Shown: positions 1 through 9,148, counted from the first letter of the stretch. The stretch: DNA of 64,000 bases from DAOOVD01 sp035369845 (GCA_035369845.1 DAOOVD010000002.1:62001-126000); one strand, 5' to 3'. A program made the numbers and translations. The notes: generated by a model from the sequence alone, not told the origin.

Positions 1-1207
1 CCTTCAGCGGGCGGCCGCATTTCGGACAAGGCTCTCCTCCCTTTACCAGTCTTATGTCAGCAATCACATCGGGTTTAAAGTCCCGCCCGGGGTTTACATT
101 TATATAGTGGGCGCCGTTCCTGTTGGCTCCGCAAACCGCGTTGACCATTTTCATCACTTCCAGATCGGCGACCATTCTAGCTCCCTTCAGCCCTACAGGG
201 CCAGCATACCCCACCGGCGCACCAGTCAGAGTCCGGATTTCATCAGCGCCGGCCAGGTCGAGCCTGACACATCCGAGCGTGTTCAAAAGCTTTATCTCGT
301 TTACTTCCCGGTCTCCTTTTATGAGGGCTGCCGCTATTCCCTTTTCAGTCGTGTAGAGAACCGTTTTTATTATTTTCTCGGGCCTAATTCCCAAAAATCC
401 GGAAACTTCCTCCACCGAACGGAACCCCGGAGTGTCCTTCCAGCTCAACTGCGCAGGCACTTCATCAGCGCTTCCGGCTGCGGACACCTGGACCGCCTTC
501 TCCACATTGGACGCATAATCACAGCCTTCCCTTTCACAAAAAAGCACCGTAGCCTCCCCGGAATCGGCGAGGACCATAAACTCGTGCGTATCGCTCCCGC
601 CAATCGCTCCGGAATCCGCTTCAACTGGACGGAATCGCAGCCCGCAACGCTGGAATATTCTCGTATACGCTTCGTACATTTTCTTGTAGCTTGTATCAAG
701 ACCTTCCTCATCTCTATCAAAAGAGTAGAGGTCTTTCATAATAAATTCTCTTCCCCGCATGAGTCCGAAGCGCGGCCGCCTCTCGTCCCTGTATTTGTTT
801 TGGATCTGGTACAGCAGGAGGGGAAGCTGCCTGTACGAATTGACTTCTCCCCGGATCAGCGCGGTAATTATTTCTTCATGGGTCGGGCCGAGGGCAAATT
901 CCCTGTTATGCCTGTCTTTCAGTCTGAAAAGCTCCGGTCCGTATACCTCCCAGCGTCCTGTCTCCAGCCATAATTCCGCAGGCTGGATTATCGGCATCAG
1001 CAATTCCTGCCCGCCCGCACGGTCCATTTCTTCCCTTATAATCTGCATTATCTTCTTAAGAACCCTGACGGCAAGCGGCAGGTAGGTATAGACTCCTGCC
1101 GCCGCCCGCCTGATAAATCCCGCCCTAAGCAAAAGCTGGTGGCTTACCACCTCGGCGTCGGCGGGCACCGATCTCGACGTTGGCGCCAACAACTCACTCG
1201 CTTTCAT
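1..1207 (-). CDS. proS: Prolyl-tRNA synthetase, bacterial type (3' end cut by window edge)
   Basis: Charges tRNA-Pro with proline in the cytoplasm. About 402 N-terminal codons are present and the C-terminus lies outside the window. The start is the ATG at 1207, five bases after a GGAGGG Shine-Dalgarno site. The reading frame shows the N-terminal class II core, including LPLAVRVLKKI and a motif 2 region with FGLMRGREFIMKD near residues 145-160. It then enters the bacterial INS-type editing domain, with EANSGAIGGSDTHE-like residues in the form EADSGAIGGSDTHEF, followed by KTVLYTT and NPGRDFKPD. Motif 3 and the anticodon-binding domain are not visible. It follows ispG by 58 bases, at the end of the dxr-rseP-ispG-proS run seen in many Firmicutes. 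Confidence 0.95.
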   Translation of the reverse strand, partial: MKASELLAPTSRSVPADAEVVSHQLLLRAGFIRRAAAGVYTYLPLAVRVLKKIMQIIREEMDRAGGQELLMPIIQPAELWLETGRWEVYGPELFRLKDRHNREFALGPTHEEIITALIRGEVNSYRQLPLLLYQIQNKYRDERRPRFGLMRGREFIMKDLYSFDRDEEGLDTSYKKMYEAYTRIFQRCGLRFRPVEADSGAIGGSDTHEFMVLADSGEATVLFCEREGCDYASNVEKAVQVSAAGSADEVPAQLSWKDTPGFRSVEEVSGFLGIRPEKIIKTVLYTTEKGIAAALIKGDREVNEIKLLNTLGCVRLDLAGADEIRTLTGAPVGYAGPVGLKGARMVADLEVMKMVNAVCGANRNGAHYINVNPGRDFKPDVIADIRLVKGGEPCPKCGRPLK

Positions 1208-1265
1208 CCAATCCCTCCGGAATTGCGGCAAAAACATTTTTTCCAGCTGGAAATATCAGCTTTAA

Positions 1266-2315
1266 TCAAAGTTTTTCCACCTCTTTCAGCAGTTCGTCCA
1301 CCAGTTTGTCTTCTGAAACTTTCCGTACTATCTCGCCTTTGCGGAATATGAGGCCGGCCCCCCTCCCTCCAGCTATTCCCACATCTGCTTCCCTTGCTTC
1401 ACCGGGACCATTCACCACGCAACCCATAACCGCCACCTTCAGGGGTTTGTCCAGCGTTTTCAGTCTCTCTTCCACTTCTTCCGCAAGCTTTATTACATTT
1501 ATCCGGGTTCTTCCGCAGGTCGGGCAAGATATGATTTCAACCCCCCTGCGTCGTATTTCAAGGGCTCTTAAAATATCATAAGCCACCCTGATTTCGTGGG
1601 CGGGATCTCCGGTCAGGGAAACCCTCAACGTGTCGCCAATTCCTTCGTTGAGCAATATGCCGATACCCAGCGCCGACTTTACTGAACCGTAAAGCAGTGT
1701 TCCCGCTTCCGTTACTCCCACATGAAAAGGATAATCAACCTTTTCTGCCATCAATCGGTAAGCTTCAACCATCAAGGGCACGCAGGAAGCTTTCAGGGAA
1801 ATCTTGATGTCGTTGAAATTCATTTCCTCAAGAATACTCACATGCTCCATGGCGCTTTCGATCATGGCCGCGGGAGTAACACCTCCGTGTCTGCTCAGGA
1901 TCTGCCCGGCGATGGAGCCGGCATTTACGCCGATCCGGATCGGAACGCCGCGGTCCCTGGCCGCCCTGACCACCTCTTCTATCTTTTTTCGCCCGCCGAT
2001 GTTCCCCGGGTTTATTCTCAACCCGTTGGCCCCCGCGTCGAGTGCCGCCAGCGCCAGCCGGTAGTCGAAATGGATATCGGCGACCAGCGGAATGCTGATT
2101 CCCATTTTTATTTGGGTCAGAGCCTCCGCAGCCTCCAGGTCCGGAACGGCAACGCGTATGATTTCACAGCCCAGGGCAGCCAGATTATTGATCTGCCTGA
2201 CTGTCGCCCCGACATCCCTTGTATCGGTGTTAGTCATGGATTGTACGCTTACAGGCGCTCCGCCCCCGACCTGCACGTTGCCTATAAACACCGGCCTGGT
2301 GATCCGCCTCTTCAT
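1266..2315 (-). CDS. ispG: 4-hydroxy-3-methylbut-2-enyl diphosphate synthase (flavodoxin/ferredoxin-dependent)
   Basis: Converts MEcPP to HMBPP in the DXP isoprenoid pathway using a [4Fe-4S] cluster. The protein is 349 residues from the ATG at 2315, which follows GGAGGG by four bases; an open frame extends further upstream but lacks a ribosome-binding site. The TIM-barrel N-terminus contains VSVQSMTNTDTRD and LVADIHFDYRLAL. The C-terminal cluster-binding half has SCPTCGRTRINV and CVVNGPGEAREAD, which supply the expected cysteines. It sits between rseP and proS in the usual Firmicutes order. With dxr and dxs it gives three DXP-pathway genes in this window. Confidence 0.96.
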   Translation of the reverse strand: MKRRITRPVFIGNVQVGGGAPVSVQSMTNTDTRDVGATVRQINNLAALGCEIIRVAVPDLEAAEALTQIKMGISIPLVADIHFDYRLALAALDAGANGLRINPGNIGGRKKIEEVVRAARDRGVPIRIGVNAGSIAGQILSRHGGVTPAAMIESAMEHVSILEEMNFNDIKISLKASCVPLMVEAYRLMAEKVDYPFHVGVTEAGTLLYGSVKSALGIGILLNEGIGDTLRVSLTGDPAHEIRVAYDILRALEIRRRGVEIISCPTCGRTRINVIKLAEEVEERLKTLDKPLKVAVMGCVVNGPGEAREADVGIAGGRGAGLIFRKGEIVRKVSEDKLVDELLKEVEKL

Positions 2316-2410
2316 AACACCCTCCGTCCGCCTGCAGCAACATTTCAACGTCACGGCCAATTCCAGCTCAGGATGATACCCAATCTGCTACGAGCCTTTC
2401 TTTCCGGACA

Positions 2411-3469
2411 CTACTGCCGCCCCGGAAGCTTTTCCCCGACCAGCAATTGCATAATATCGTTGTAGGTTATTACAATTATAAAAAGCAGCAGCAGTCCGAA
2501 ACCGACAAGGTGGATAAAATTTTCCTTCACCGGGTCTACCGGACGGCCTCTGATCTTTTCCCAAATAAGAAACAGAATTCTGCTGCCGTCAAGGGCCGGT
2601 ATCGGAAACAGGTTGAACAGTCCCAGGTTGATGCTTAAAAACGCGGCGATTTGCAAAAGAAAGAAGAATCCAACCTGCGCAGCCTTGCCTATTTCGCTGA
2701 CGACCCTCACCGGTCCGCCCAAATCGGGGGGGGCCTGACCGAATATCATTTTTGAAATAAAATCCATCAGCGCTATGGTAACCCTGGCGGTCCATTCCGC
2801 TCCCAGGGCAATAGACGCGAAAAAGCCGGGCTTTACATAATCGCTCGACTGGTAGATGCCGATTTTCCCCAGGCCGTCCTCGTCCCTGATTGTTTTGACA
2901 TCCAACGTCTTCTGCGCCCCGTCCCTTAAAACCGTAACCTTGATGTCCCGTTCAGGCATCCTGTTCACCAGATCGACAAGTTGCCGCCAATTTTCAACAC
3001 GCTGGCCGTTGACCGCCAATACCTCGTCTCCGGCAGCTATGCCGGCCCCTTCGGCCGGATATCCGGGCAGCACCCCTCCAATTCTGGTGCTCTCCGAGGG
3101 AACGGGTACGCCCTGAAAATTAAAAATCACTGCCAGAATTATTACTGCCAGAAAAAAATTCATCAAGGGACCTGAGACGATGACACCTATCCTCTTACCA
3201 ACAGGTTTTTTATTAAACGACCGGTCTTCGTCTTCCTTGCTCAATTCTTCGCCGGGTTCCATACCAGCCATACGAACGAAACCTCCGACAGGCAAAGACC
3301 TCAAATTATAATTTGTCTCGCCTTTTACAAAACCGAAGAGCTTCGGACCGAAACCCAGACTGAATTCATAAACCTTGATTCCTGCCGCCTTCGCCGCCAG
3401 GTAGTGCCCGAACTCATGAAAAAATATCAATATGCCAAAAACGAAAACAGAAGCAATAAAAGTTGTCAT
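2411..3469 (-). CDS. rseP: Site-2 metalloprotease RseP/RasP
   Basis: Membrane-embedded zinc protease that cleaves anti-sigma factors and leftover signal peptides within the membrane. The 352-residue protein begins with a hydrophobic helix carrying the zinc motif HEFGH (residues 18-22). A PDZ domain follows at about residues 110-185 (GVLPGYPAEGAGIAAGDEVLAVNG). The third zinc ligand region NLFPIPALDGSRIL lies near residue 290, and a last hydrophobic helix closes the protein. It lies 14 bases downstream of dxr. The dxr-rseP-ispG-proS order supports RseP/RasP rather than another M50 member; the second M50 gene at 25130 is of the shorter type without PDZ. Confidence 0.95.
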   Translation of the reverse strand: MTTFIASVFVFGILIFFHEFGHYLAAKAAGIKVYEFSLGFGPKLFGFVKGETNYNLRSLPVGGFVRMAGMEPGEELSKEDEDRSFNKKPVGKRIGVIVSGPLMNFFLAVIILAVIFNFQGVPVPSESTRIGGVLPGYPAEGAGIAAGDEVLAVNGQRVENWRQLVDLVNRMPERDIKVTVLRDGAQKTLDVKTIRDEDGLGKIGIYQSSDYVKPGFFASIALGAEWTARVTIALMDFISKMIFGQAPPDLGGPVRVVSEIGKAAQVGFFFLLQIAAFLSINLGLFNLFPIPALDGSRILFLIWEKIRGRPVDPVKENFIHLVGFGLLLLFIIVITYNDIMQLLVGEKLPGRQ

Positions 3470-3483
3470 TAATTCACCCCGTT

Positions 3484-4644
3484 TTATGTCAATCTTCCGG
3501 CAATATCCCTGCCCACCGCCCTCGACCAGCGATCCGCTTCGAGGATTTCATCGAGACTGGGCCTGTTTACTTTTTCGTGCCTCTGCATAACAGACGCCAC
3601 TACGGTCATAATTTTATCAAAAGTTATCTTCCCAGCCAGAAACAGATCCACCGCTATGTCGTTGGCCGCGTTGAGAACGGCTGGCATTGTTCCCCCGGCT
3701 CTCCCCGCTTCAAAAGCGAGAGAGAGGGAGGGAAACCTCTCCGTATCCGGCCTCATGAAAGTAAGCCCGCTCAAGTCCGCCAATTTCAATCTCGGGGCGG
3801 GGCCCGTCACCCGTTCAGGGTATGTCAGGGCGTACTGTATGGGCAGACGCATGTCCGGGATGCCCATCTGAGCTATTATGGAACCGTCCAAAAACTCAAC
3901 GGCCGAATGGACGATACTCTGCGGATGAATCACAACTTCTATCTGTGAATAGTGTACCCCAAAAAGCCATCTCGCTTCAATTACTTCAAAACCCTTGTTC
4001 ATCATCGTCGCCGAGTCGATGGTTATTCTGCTGCCCATGTTCCAGTTAGGGTGCTTTAGAGCCATATCAGGAGTTACCTTCTCAAAATTTTCCTTGTCCA
4101 TCTCACGGAAAGGCCCCCCGGAGGCGGTAAGGATTATTTTCTCCACATCCCCGGCATTACGCCCTTCCAGGCATTGCCACACGGCGGAATGTTCGCTGTC
4201 CAGCGGCAATATTCTCACTTTTTTTTCCCGGGCAAGTTCCATCACGATTTGACCTGCCGATACAAGCGTTTCCTTGTTGGCCAGCGCGATATCCTTTCCC
4301 GCGCGAATGGCTGCGATGGTCGGATATATCCCTGCGGCCCTGCTCACGGCTATGACGACCAGATCGGCTTCCGTCATTGCAGCCAGGTTTTCCATACCCT
4401 TCCTTCCCCAGTCCATCTCGGGCCTGGTTTCGCGCGGCAGTATCCCGATAATTTTTTTCAATTCATTTTCATCCGCAAGCGCCGCCAAAGAGGGTTTATA
4501 CTCCCTGATCTGCTCCGCCAGAAGTCTCCAGTTTTTGCCCGCTCCCAACCCCACGACTTTGAACCTGTCCGGCAGGCTCCGTATTACTTCCAGAGTCTGG
4601 CGCCCGACAGAACCGGTGCTGCCCAGAATGACAATTTTTTTCAT
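3484..4644 (-). CDS. dxr: 1-deoxy-D-xylulose 5-phosphate reductoisomerase
   Basis: Converts DXP to MEP with NADPH, the first committed step of the MEP pathway. It is 386 residues, normal for the family. The N-terminal Rossmann motif is GSTGSVGRQT (residues 8-17). The metal-binding segment LPLDSEHSAVWQCLEG lies near residue 147, and ASGGPFR and the C-terminal substrate loop SATMMNKGFEVIEA are present. It is transcribed with rseP and ispG and follows a ytvI-like permease gene by 17 bases. Confidence 0.96.
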   Translation of the reverse strand: MKKIVILGSTGSVGRQTLEVIRSLPDRFKVVGLGAGKNWRLLAEQIREYKPSLAALADENELKKIIGILPRETRPEMDWGRKGMENLAAMTEADLVVIAVSRAAGIYPTIAAIRAGKDIALANKETLVSAGQIVMELAREKKVRILPLDSEHSAVWQCLEGRNAGDVEKIILTASGGPFREMDKENFEKVTPDMALKHPNWNMGSRITIDSATMMNKGFEVIEARWLFGVHYSQIEVVIHPQSIVHSAVEFLDGSIIAQMGIPDMRLPIQYALTYPERVTGPAPRLKLADLSGLTFMRPDTERFPSLSLAFEAGRAGGTMPAVLNAANDIAVDLFLAGKITFDKIMTVVASVMQRHEKVNRPSLDEILEADRWSRAVGRDIAGRLT

Positions 4645-4661
4645 TTATCCTGCACCATGCT

Positions 4662-5717
4662 TTATGACTTGATCTTTGGAATTATTTTCCCGGCTCTTAT
4701 TACTGCCTGCAGGGCAATCAAGACAATCGGTCCCAGAATCAAACCGATGATACCGTAGATTTTAAGCCCCCCGTACATTGCAAGCAGAGTCGCCAATGGA
4801 TGGAGGCCAAGATTAGCCGAAACGATTTTGGTCTCGAGCAACTGGCGTACAAAAACCACTATCGCGTACAGTATCGTAATTTTTATTCCCAGGCCGGTCG
4901 CTCCGGTGACAAACAGCCAGGCCAGCCAGGGAATGTAAATGGTAGCCGGTCCCAGCACCGGGATTAAATCAAAAAATCCCACCAGCAGCCCCACCGTCAG
5001 AGCATATTTCGTTCCTATAATATAAAAACCTGACACACTGATTACGGTGGTGATTAGCACAAGTATTATCTGGGCTTTTAGATAACCGACAAAAGCGACG
5101 CTTACCTCCTGCAAAACCGTCGCCGTTTTTTCCGCCCAGGGTGACGGTAGCAAGCGGAAAATGAGTTCCGATATGAGACGGCGGTCGCGCGCCAAAAAAT
5201 ACGTTGCGAGCAGGCTTACTATCACCACGGCAACAGTGCTCGGCACGAGGGAAATTACCGACAAGAGCGTATTTACCGATTTGCCGATCATCCCCTGAAG
5301 GTTCGCCGTAAGAATGTTAACATTTTGTTCCAGCGACTGAATCATTCCGGGAGGCAGTCCGGTGTAAAAAGCAGTCATTTTTTCGATAAAGACCTGGTAA
5401 TATGCCTGCAGATCCCTTGCCACCGACGGCAAGGATACCGAAAGCTGAATTAATTCGGATACCAGCCTGAGAATAAAAGCGGACAAAATTAGAACCGCTC
5501 CGCCGAACACTATCAACATCGCCGCCATCGTCGCCAGTCCCCGGTTGATTTTCCCCCTGCACTGCAGAAAAACAATCAGCGGCTCCATCAGTGCCGTCAG
5601 GACGAAGGCAATGATAAAAGGCAAAAGGATGGGGAAAATATATTTTAAAGCCGCCACAGCCAGCAAAGAGGCTATAGCGGCAAACAATACCTTATTCAAT
5701 GATTTTTGCACGGGCAA
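4662..5717 (-). CDS. ytvI: AI-2E/YtvI-family membrane protein (sporulation integral membrane protein YtvI-like)
   Basis: Polytopic inner-membrane protein of 351 residues from the AI-2E transporter family (PF01594). Several hydrophobic segments are obvious, starting at residues 8-45. The family-typical C-terminal stretch GLLVGFFDLIPVLGPATIY is followed by more helices. The length and overall character fit the YtvI subgroup of spore formers. Its position between cdsA and dxr is unusual, because these two genes are normally adjacent. Six bases separate it from cdsA. The TTG start at 5717 lies very close to GAGGTGG, and a GTG two codons in is an alternative. The transported substrate is unknown. 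Confidence 0.75.
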   Translation of the reverse strand: MPVQKSLNKVLFAAIASLLAVAALKYIFPILLPFIIAFVLTALMEPLIVFLQCRGKINRGLATMAAMLIVFGGAVLILSAFILRLVSELIQLSVSLPSVARDLQAYYQVFIEKMTAFYTGLPPGMIQSLEQNVNILTANLQGMIGKSVNTLLSVISLVPSTVAVVIVSLLATYFLARDRRLISELIFRLLPSPWAEKTATVLQEVSVAFVGYLKAQIILVLITTVISVSGFYIIGTKYALTVGLLVGFFDLIPVLGPATIYIPWLAWLFVTGATGLGIKITILYAIVVFVRQLLETKIVSANLGLHPLATLLAMYGGLKIYGIIGLILGPIVLIALQAVIRAGKIIPKIKS

Positions 5718-5723
5718 GCCACC

Positions 5724-6512
5724 TCAGCTTATTATAAACAGCAGTACGAAATAATACACGAGCGGGGCAGTGAACAGTGCGCTGTCTATCCTGTCCAGGA
5801 TACCCCCGTGACCCGGTATCAGCGAACTGGAATCTTTTATCCCGGCCTGCCGCTTAAAAGCCGATTCCAGAAGATCGCCCACCTCTGCAGCCGCTCCGAC
5901 CATAAGCCCCAAAAGGAGCATTTCCATGGGGGGTAAAAAATGATATATCCTTGTAAACAGGAGGGCAACCAGCAGGCTTCCCAGCAACCCACCGATCGCA
6001 CCCTCCACAGTTTTTTTCGGGCTAAGAACCGGCGCAATTCTCCTCCTGCCGAAAAACATTCCCGCGAAATAGGCCGCCGTATCGCAGGCCCATGTACAGG
6101 CCAGCATAAATATAAGCCATATCCAGCCGTAGGGCAGCGTCCTCAAAAGGTAAAAGTAAGTGAGCAGTCCGACATAAAGAGTACCCATAAGGGTCGCGGC
6201 GCTGTCCAGCAGGGAAAAGCGCGGATACAGGGCCACCACCGCTATCAGATGGAGGAACATTATTACTGTGATGGTAGGTCCCGGATAACCGTCACTATAA
6301 AGATATGCGCCGCTTACTAAAATCAACCCTCCTGCACAGGCAATCCATAAAGAGGGTTTAATTCCCAGCCTGGCAAGCATCTCGTTCATTTCCTTCAAGC
6401 CCAGTACCACGATAATGCCGGTAAGCAGCAACAGCGGTATGTCCCCGTGCCAAACCGCCAGCACTACCAGGGGTATGCCGACCAAGGCGCTTAACACTCT
6501 TTGCCAAAGCAC
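5724..6512 (-). CDS. cdsA: Phosphatidate cytidylyltransferase (CDP-diglyceride synthase)
   Basis: Integral membrane enzyme making CDP-diacylglycerol from phosphatidate and CTP for phospholipid synthesis. It has 262 residues, a GTG start and about seven hydrophobic segments. The C-terminal signature is recognisable as SPKKTVEGAIGG near residue 170 followed by GDLLESAFKRQAGIKDSS and PGHGGILDRIDS. It lies directly downstream of uppS, the conserved uppS-cdsA pair. Confidence 0.95.
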   Translation of the reverse strand: MLWQRVLSALVGIPLVVLAVWHGDIPLLLLTGIIVVLGLKEMNEMLARLGIKPSLWIACAGGLILVSGAYLYSDGYPGPTITVIMFLHLIAVVALYPRFSLLDSAATLMGTLYVGLLTYFYLLRTLPYGWIWLIFMLACTWACDTAAYFAGMFFGRRRIAPVLSPKKTVEGAIGGLLGSLLVALLFTRIYHFLPPMEMLLLGLMVGAAAEVGDLLESAFKRQAGIKDSSSLIPGHGGILDRIDSALFTAPLVYYFVLLFIIS

Positions 6513-6540
6513 AGTTTCACCAGCCTGTCCGGACGTTCTG

Positions 6541-7338
6541 TCAGCTTTTTAAACCCCCGAATCGGCGCTCCCGCCTTTGATAATCCACCAGCGCGCGCAG
6601 CAAATGCACGCGGCGGAAATCCGGCCAGAGAACCTTTGTAAACCAGAATTCCGTATATGCCAGTTGCCAGAGCAAAAAATTGCTTATTCTGAAATCTCCC
6701 GAGGGGCGGATCAGCAAGTCCGGCTCAGGCTGTCCCGCCGTGTACAGATGATTGCTGACTGCTCTCTCGTCAATTTCATCCGGCAAAAAAGAGCCGTCCC
6801 TGACCTTCGCCGAAATAGCCCTTACAGCATCCAATATTTCCGACCTGCCGCCGTAATTGAGGGCAAGGTTAAGAATCAGCCCGTTGTTTCCGCTACTGCG
6901 CCGCACAGCCATGTTCAGGGCTTCCCGGGCCGACGCCGGCAACTCTTGCAGGCGGCCGATCGGGTTGACCCTCACATCCTTTTCACAAAGTTCTCTGATT
7001 TCTTTATTGAGGTACTCCACCAGCAGGTCCATCAGCACATCTACTTCTTCCTGCGGCCTCTTCCAGTTTTCCGTTGAAAAGGCATAAACAGTCAAAACCC
7101 TTATCTGCAGTTCCGAACAGGCTCTAACTATGTCCCTCAAAGACTCGACCCCGGCCCGGTGACCGAAACTCCGCGGAAGTCCGCGCTGTTTCGCCCACCT
7201 TCCATTGCCGTCCATGATAATTGCAACGTGTCTTGGCAGTTTTTGCCGATCAACTTTGCCCAGCAGGCTTTCAATTTCTTTTTTTTCCTTTGCTTCTTCA
7301 TCTTTTTGCCGTAACAGGTCGATAAAATCAGCAGTCAT
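6541..7338 (-). CDS. uppS: Isoprenyl transferase / undecaprenyl diphosphate synthase
   Basis: Cis-prenyltransferase that builds the C55 lipid carrier for cell-wall synthesis. It is 265 residues. The catalytic signature HVAIIMDGNGRWAKQRG starts near residue 38 with the essential Asp. Other conserved parts are FSTENWKRP, LALNYGGRSEI, and the C-terminal LLIRPSGDFRISNFLLWQ with YTEFWF. About 30 residues rich in Lys and Glu precede the core, longer than in many relatives. It lies between a small ferredoxin gene and cdsA. Confidence 0.96.
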   Translation of the reverse strand: MTADFIDLLRQKDEEAKEKKEIESLLGKVDRQKLPRHVAIIMDGNGRWAKQRGLPRSFGHRAGVESLRDIVRACSELQIRVLTVYAFSTENWKRPQEEVDVLMDLLVEYLNKEIRELCEKDVRVNPIGRLQELPASAREALNMAVRRSSGNNGLILNLALNYGGRSEILDAVRAISAKVRDGSFLPDEIDERAVSNHLYTAGQPEPDLLIRPSGDFRISNFLLWQLAYTEFWFTKVLWPDFRRVHLLRALVDYQRRERRFGGLKS

Positions 7339-7394
7339 ATAAACCCGCAGCCCCCTAAAATGTTACGCGTACATCTGCCACGTTCAATATAAAC

Positions 7395-7417
7395 AACCCC
7401 CTCTCAGGGAGGGGGTT
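7395..7417 (-). terminator. Hairpin downstream of the ferredoxin gene
   Basis: A 9-bp perfect stem (AACCCCCTC / GAGGGGGTT) with a five-base loop, followed on the minus strand by GTTTATATT. The T-tract is imperfect, so it may only partly reduce read-through into uppS. Confidence 0.5.
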
Positions 7418-7423
7418 TTACAA

Positions 7424-7591
7424 TTACTCTTCAATAATAGCTCCCGTGGGGCAGGCATCAACACAAGCACCGCATTCCGCGCATTTATCTGGATCGATCT
7501 TATAAATATCACCTTCACTAATCGCATCGTTGGGGCAGGAATCCATGCAGGTCCCGCACGCAAGACACTCTTCAGTGATTTTGTATGCCAC
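7424..7591 (-). CDS. Small 2[4Fe-4S] bacterial ferredoxin
   Basis: A 55-residue electron carrier with two CxxCxxCxxxCP clusters: CLACGTCMDSCP near residue 9 and CAECGACVDACP near residue 37. It ends in GAIIEE, typical of clostridial ferredoxins. The start is GTG at 7591, seven bases after a GGAGGTG ribosome-binding site, and it directly abuts the TGA stop of the upstream PASTA gene. Its location between frr and uppS is not part of the usual Firmicutes order. It may supply electrons to the Fe-S or ferredoxin-dependent enzymes nearby, such as IspG, but that is inference. Confidence 0.93.
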   Translation of the reverse strand: MAYKITEECLACGTCMDSCPNDAISEGDIYKIDPDKCAECGACVDACPTGAIIEE

Positions 7592-7801
7592 TCATATCCA
7601 CCTCCTCTCATAATTATTTTCATTTACCACTGTCAACACCATTATTTCTCTAAAGGCCTTGAAGCGAACCACCCTTGATTTTTTGCCCGGATTCGCTCCG
7701 GCAGGCCCGGTGGTCGTGATTTCAACCTTGAAGCCTTTGCTTCTGCATATTTTTACGGCTTCGTCCACTGGCATCCCGATAACGTCAGGCAACCCGCGCA
7801 T
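7592..7801 (-). CDS. Single-PASTA-domain small protein
   Basis: A 69-residue protein whose sequence (LPDVIGMPVDEAVKICRSKG, then a beta-rich half ending IMVLTVVNE) resembles one PASTA repeat of penicillin-binding proteins and Ser/Thr kinases. No signal peptide or membrane segment is visible. Its ATG at 7799-7801 overlaps the frr stop (ATGA), so translation is probably coupled. The function is unknown. Isolated PASTA modules have not been assigned a role here, and binding of muropeptides would require export that the sequence does not show. Confidence 0.7.
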   Translation of the reverse strand: MRGLPDVIGMPVDEAVKICRSKGFKVEITTTGPAGANPGKKSRVVRFKAFREIMVLTVVNENNYERRWI

Positions 7802-8358
7802 CAAACCTGCATGATCTCCTGTTCCTTGTTCGAGAGGAGGCTGTCTATTTCCTTTATATAACGGTCGGTTAGCTTCTGCACCTCGTCCTGATTCCTTTTT
7901 AATTCGTCTTCGGACATTTTGCCCTCTTTTTGCTTCGACTTTAATTGCTCGTTGGTTTCTCTGCGGATGTTGCGGACAGCCACCCTTCCCTCCTCCGCCT
8001 TTTTCTTGATCACCTTCATCAAATCAGCCCGTCTTTCCCGGGTAAGCTGTGGGATAGTCAGCCTTATTACCGTCCCGTCACTGGCAGGAGTAATTCCGAG
8101 ATCGGATTTTAATATGGCCCGCTCGATTTCCGGAACGGAATTCTTGTCCCAGGGCTGGATGACCAAGAGCCTGGCCTCGGGTACGGTAATATTGGCAAGC
8201 TGATTTACAGGGGTAGGTGTTCCGTAATAATTTACGGTAATTTTGTCAAGCAGGGCGGGCGTGGCCCTTCCCGCGCGGAGCGAGGCAAATTCCTTTTTCA
8301 CGACCTCAATCGTTTTTTTCATGCTGCTTTCAGCTTCTTTAATCAGTTCGTTTGCCAT
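7801..8358 (-). CDS. frr: Ribosome recycling factor
   Basis: Splits post-termination ribosomes with EF-G. It is 185 residues, standard length. Family landmarks are FASLRAGRATPALLDKI, YYGTPTPVNQLANI and the C-terminal helix DEVQKLTDRYIKEID. The start ATG lies 17 bases inside the end of pyrH and follows GGGGGTGA. The rpsB-tsf-pyrH-frr order is the conserved one. Confidence 0.97.
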   Translation of the reverse strand: MANELIKEAESSMKKTIEVVKKEFASLRAGRATPALLDKITVNYYGTPTPVNQLANITVPEARLLVIQPWDKNSVPEIERAILKSDLGITPASDGTVIRLTIPQLTRERRADLMKVIKKKAEEGRVAVRNIRRETNEQLKSKQKEGKMSEDELKRNQDEVQKLTDRYIKEIDSLLSNKEQEIMQV

Positions 8359-9079
8359 TCAATTCACCCCCGATATATGTTCCGATCTTTTCACCGAAGA
8401 CTGCTTTTTTAATATTGCCATCCTCGTTCAAGTCGAAAACAATCAGCGGAATTTTATTATCCATGCACAGTGAAGCTGCAGTGGCGTCCATCACTCCAAG
8501 ACCCCTGTTGAGCATATCAATATAAGTAAGCTCGTTGAATTTCGTCGCATTTGGGTTCTTCATCGGGTCCGAATCGTAAACTCCGTCCACCCTTTTGGCC
8601 ATCAAGATCACCTGGGCTTCTATCTCAGCCGCGCGTAATGCTGCGGTGGTATCCGTGGAGAAATACGGGTTGCCGGTTCCGCCGGCGAATATTACCACCC
8701 TGCCCTTTTCCATATGTCTGATGGCACGCCTTCTAATGTACGGTTCGGCGACTTCCCTCATTTCAATGGCGGTCAGCGTCCTCGTGTCGACGCCCTGTTT
8801 TTGCAGTGCGTCCTGCAGGGCAAGAGAGTTCATTACGGTTGCCAGCATTCCCATGTAATCGGCCGTTGCCCTGTCCATGCCCTTTGCGCTTCCGGCTACA
8901 CCACGCCAGATATTCCCCCCGCCAACCACAATGGCCATCTGGACCCTGTGTTCAACCACCTCTTTGATCTGCCTGGCAATATTGTTCACAACAACAGGGT
9001 CGATGCCGTATCCCTGGTTGCCGGCAAGGGCTTCTCCGCTCAGCTTCAAAACCACGCGCCAGTATTTTGGTGCAGCCAT
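8339..9079 (-). CDS. pyrH: UMP kinase
   Basis: Phosphorylates UMP to UDP; a hexameric amino-acid-kinase-fold enzyme. It has 246 residues, with LKLSGEALAG near residue 12, VVGGGNIWRG near residue 51 and the segment FAGGTGNPYFSTDTTAALRA near residue 134. Its 3' end overlaps the start of frr by 20 bases, which suggests translational coupling. Confidence 0.97.
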   Translation of the reverse strand: MAAPKYWRVVLKLSGEALAGNQGYGIDPVVVNNIARQIKEVVEHRVQMAIVVGGGNIWRGVAGSAKGMDRATADYMGMLATVMNSLALQDALQKQGVDTRTLTAIEMREVAEPYIRRRAIRHMEKGRVVIFAGGTGNPYFSTDTTAALRAAEIEAQVILMAKRVDGVYDSDPMKNPNATKFNELTYIDMLNRGLGVMDATAASLCMDNKIPLIVFDLNEDGNIKKAVFGEKIGTYIGGELNGKRTD

Positions 9080-9148
9080 ACCTTACAAGCAACCTCCAGT
9101 CTATCCAGAGTATTTCTACAATTTTGACCAAAATCCTCTTGTAATTTT

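Noticed and set aside
107..973. Plus-strand frame of 288 codons at the left edge
   Set aside because: It is the antisense shadow of proS, whose frame on the minus strand shows clear synthetase motifs.
7384..7623. 79-codon minus-strand frame over the ferredoxin
   Set aside because: It is the wrong frame. The neighbouring frame encodes the two-cluster ferredoxin with a good start.
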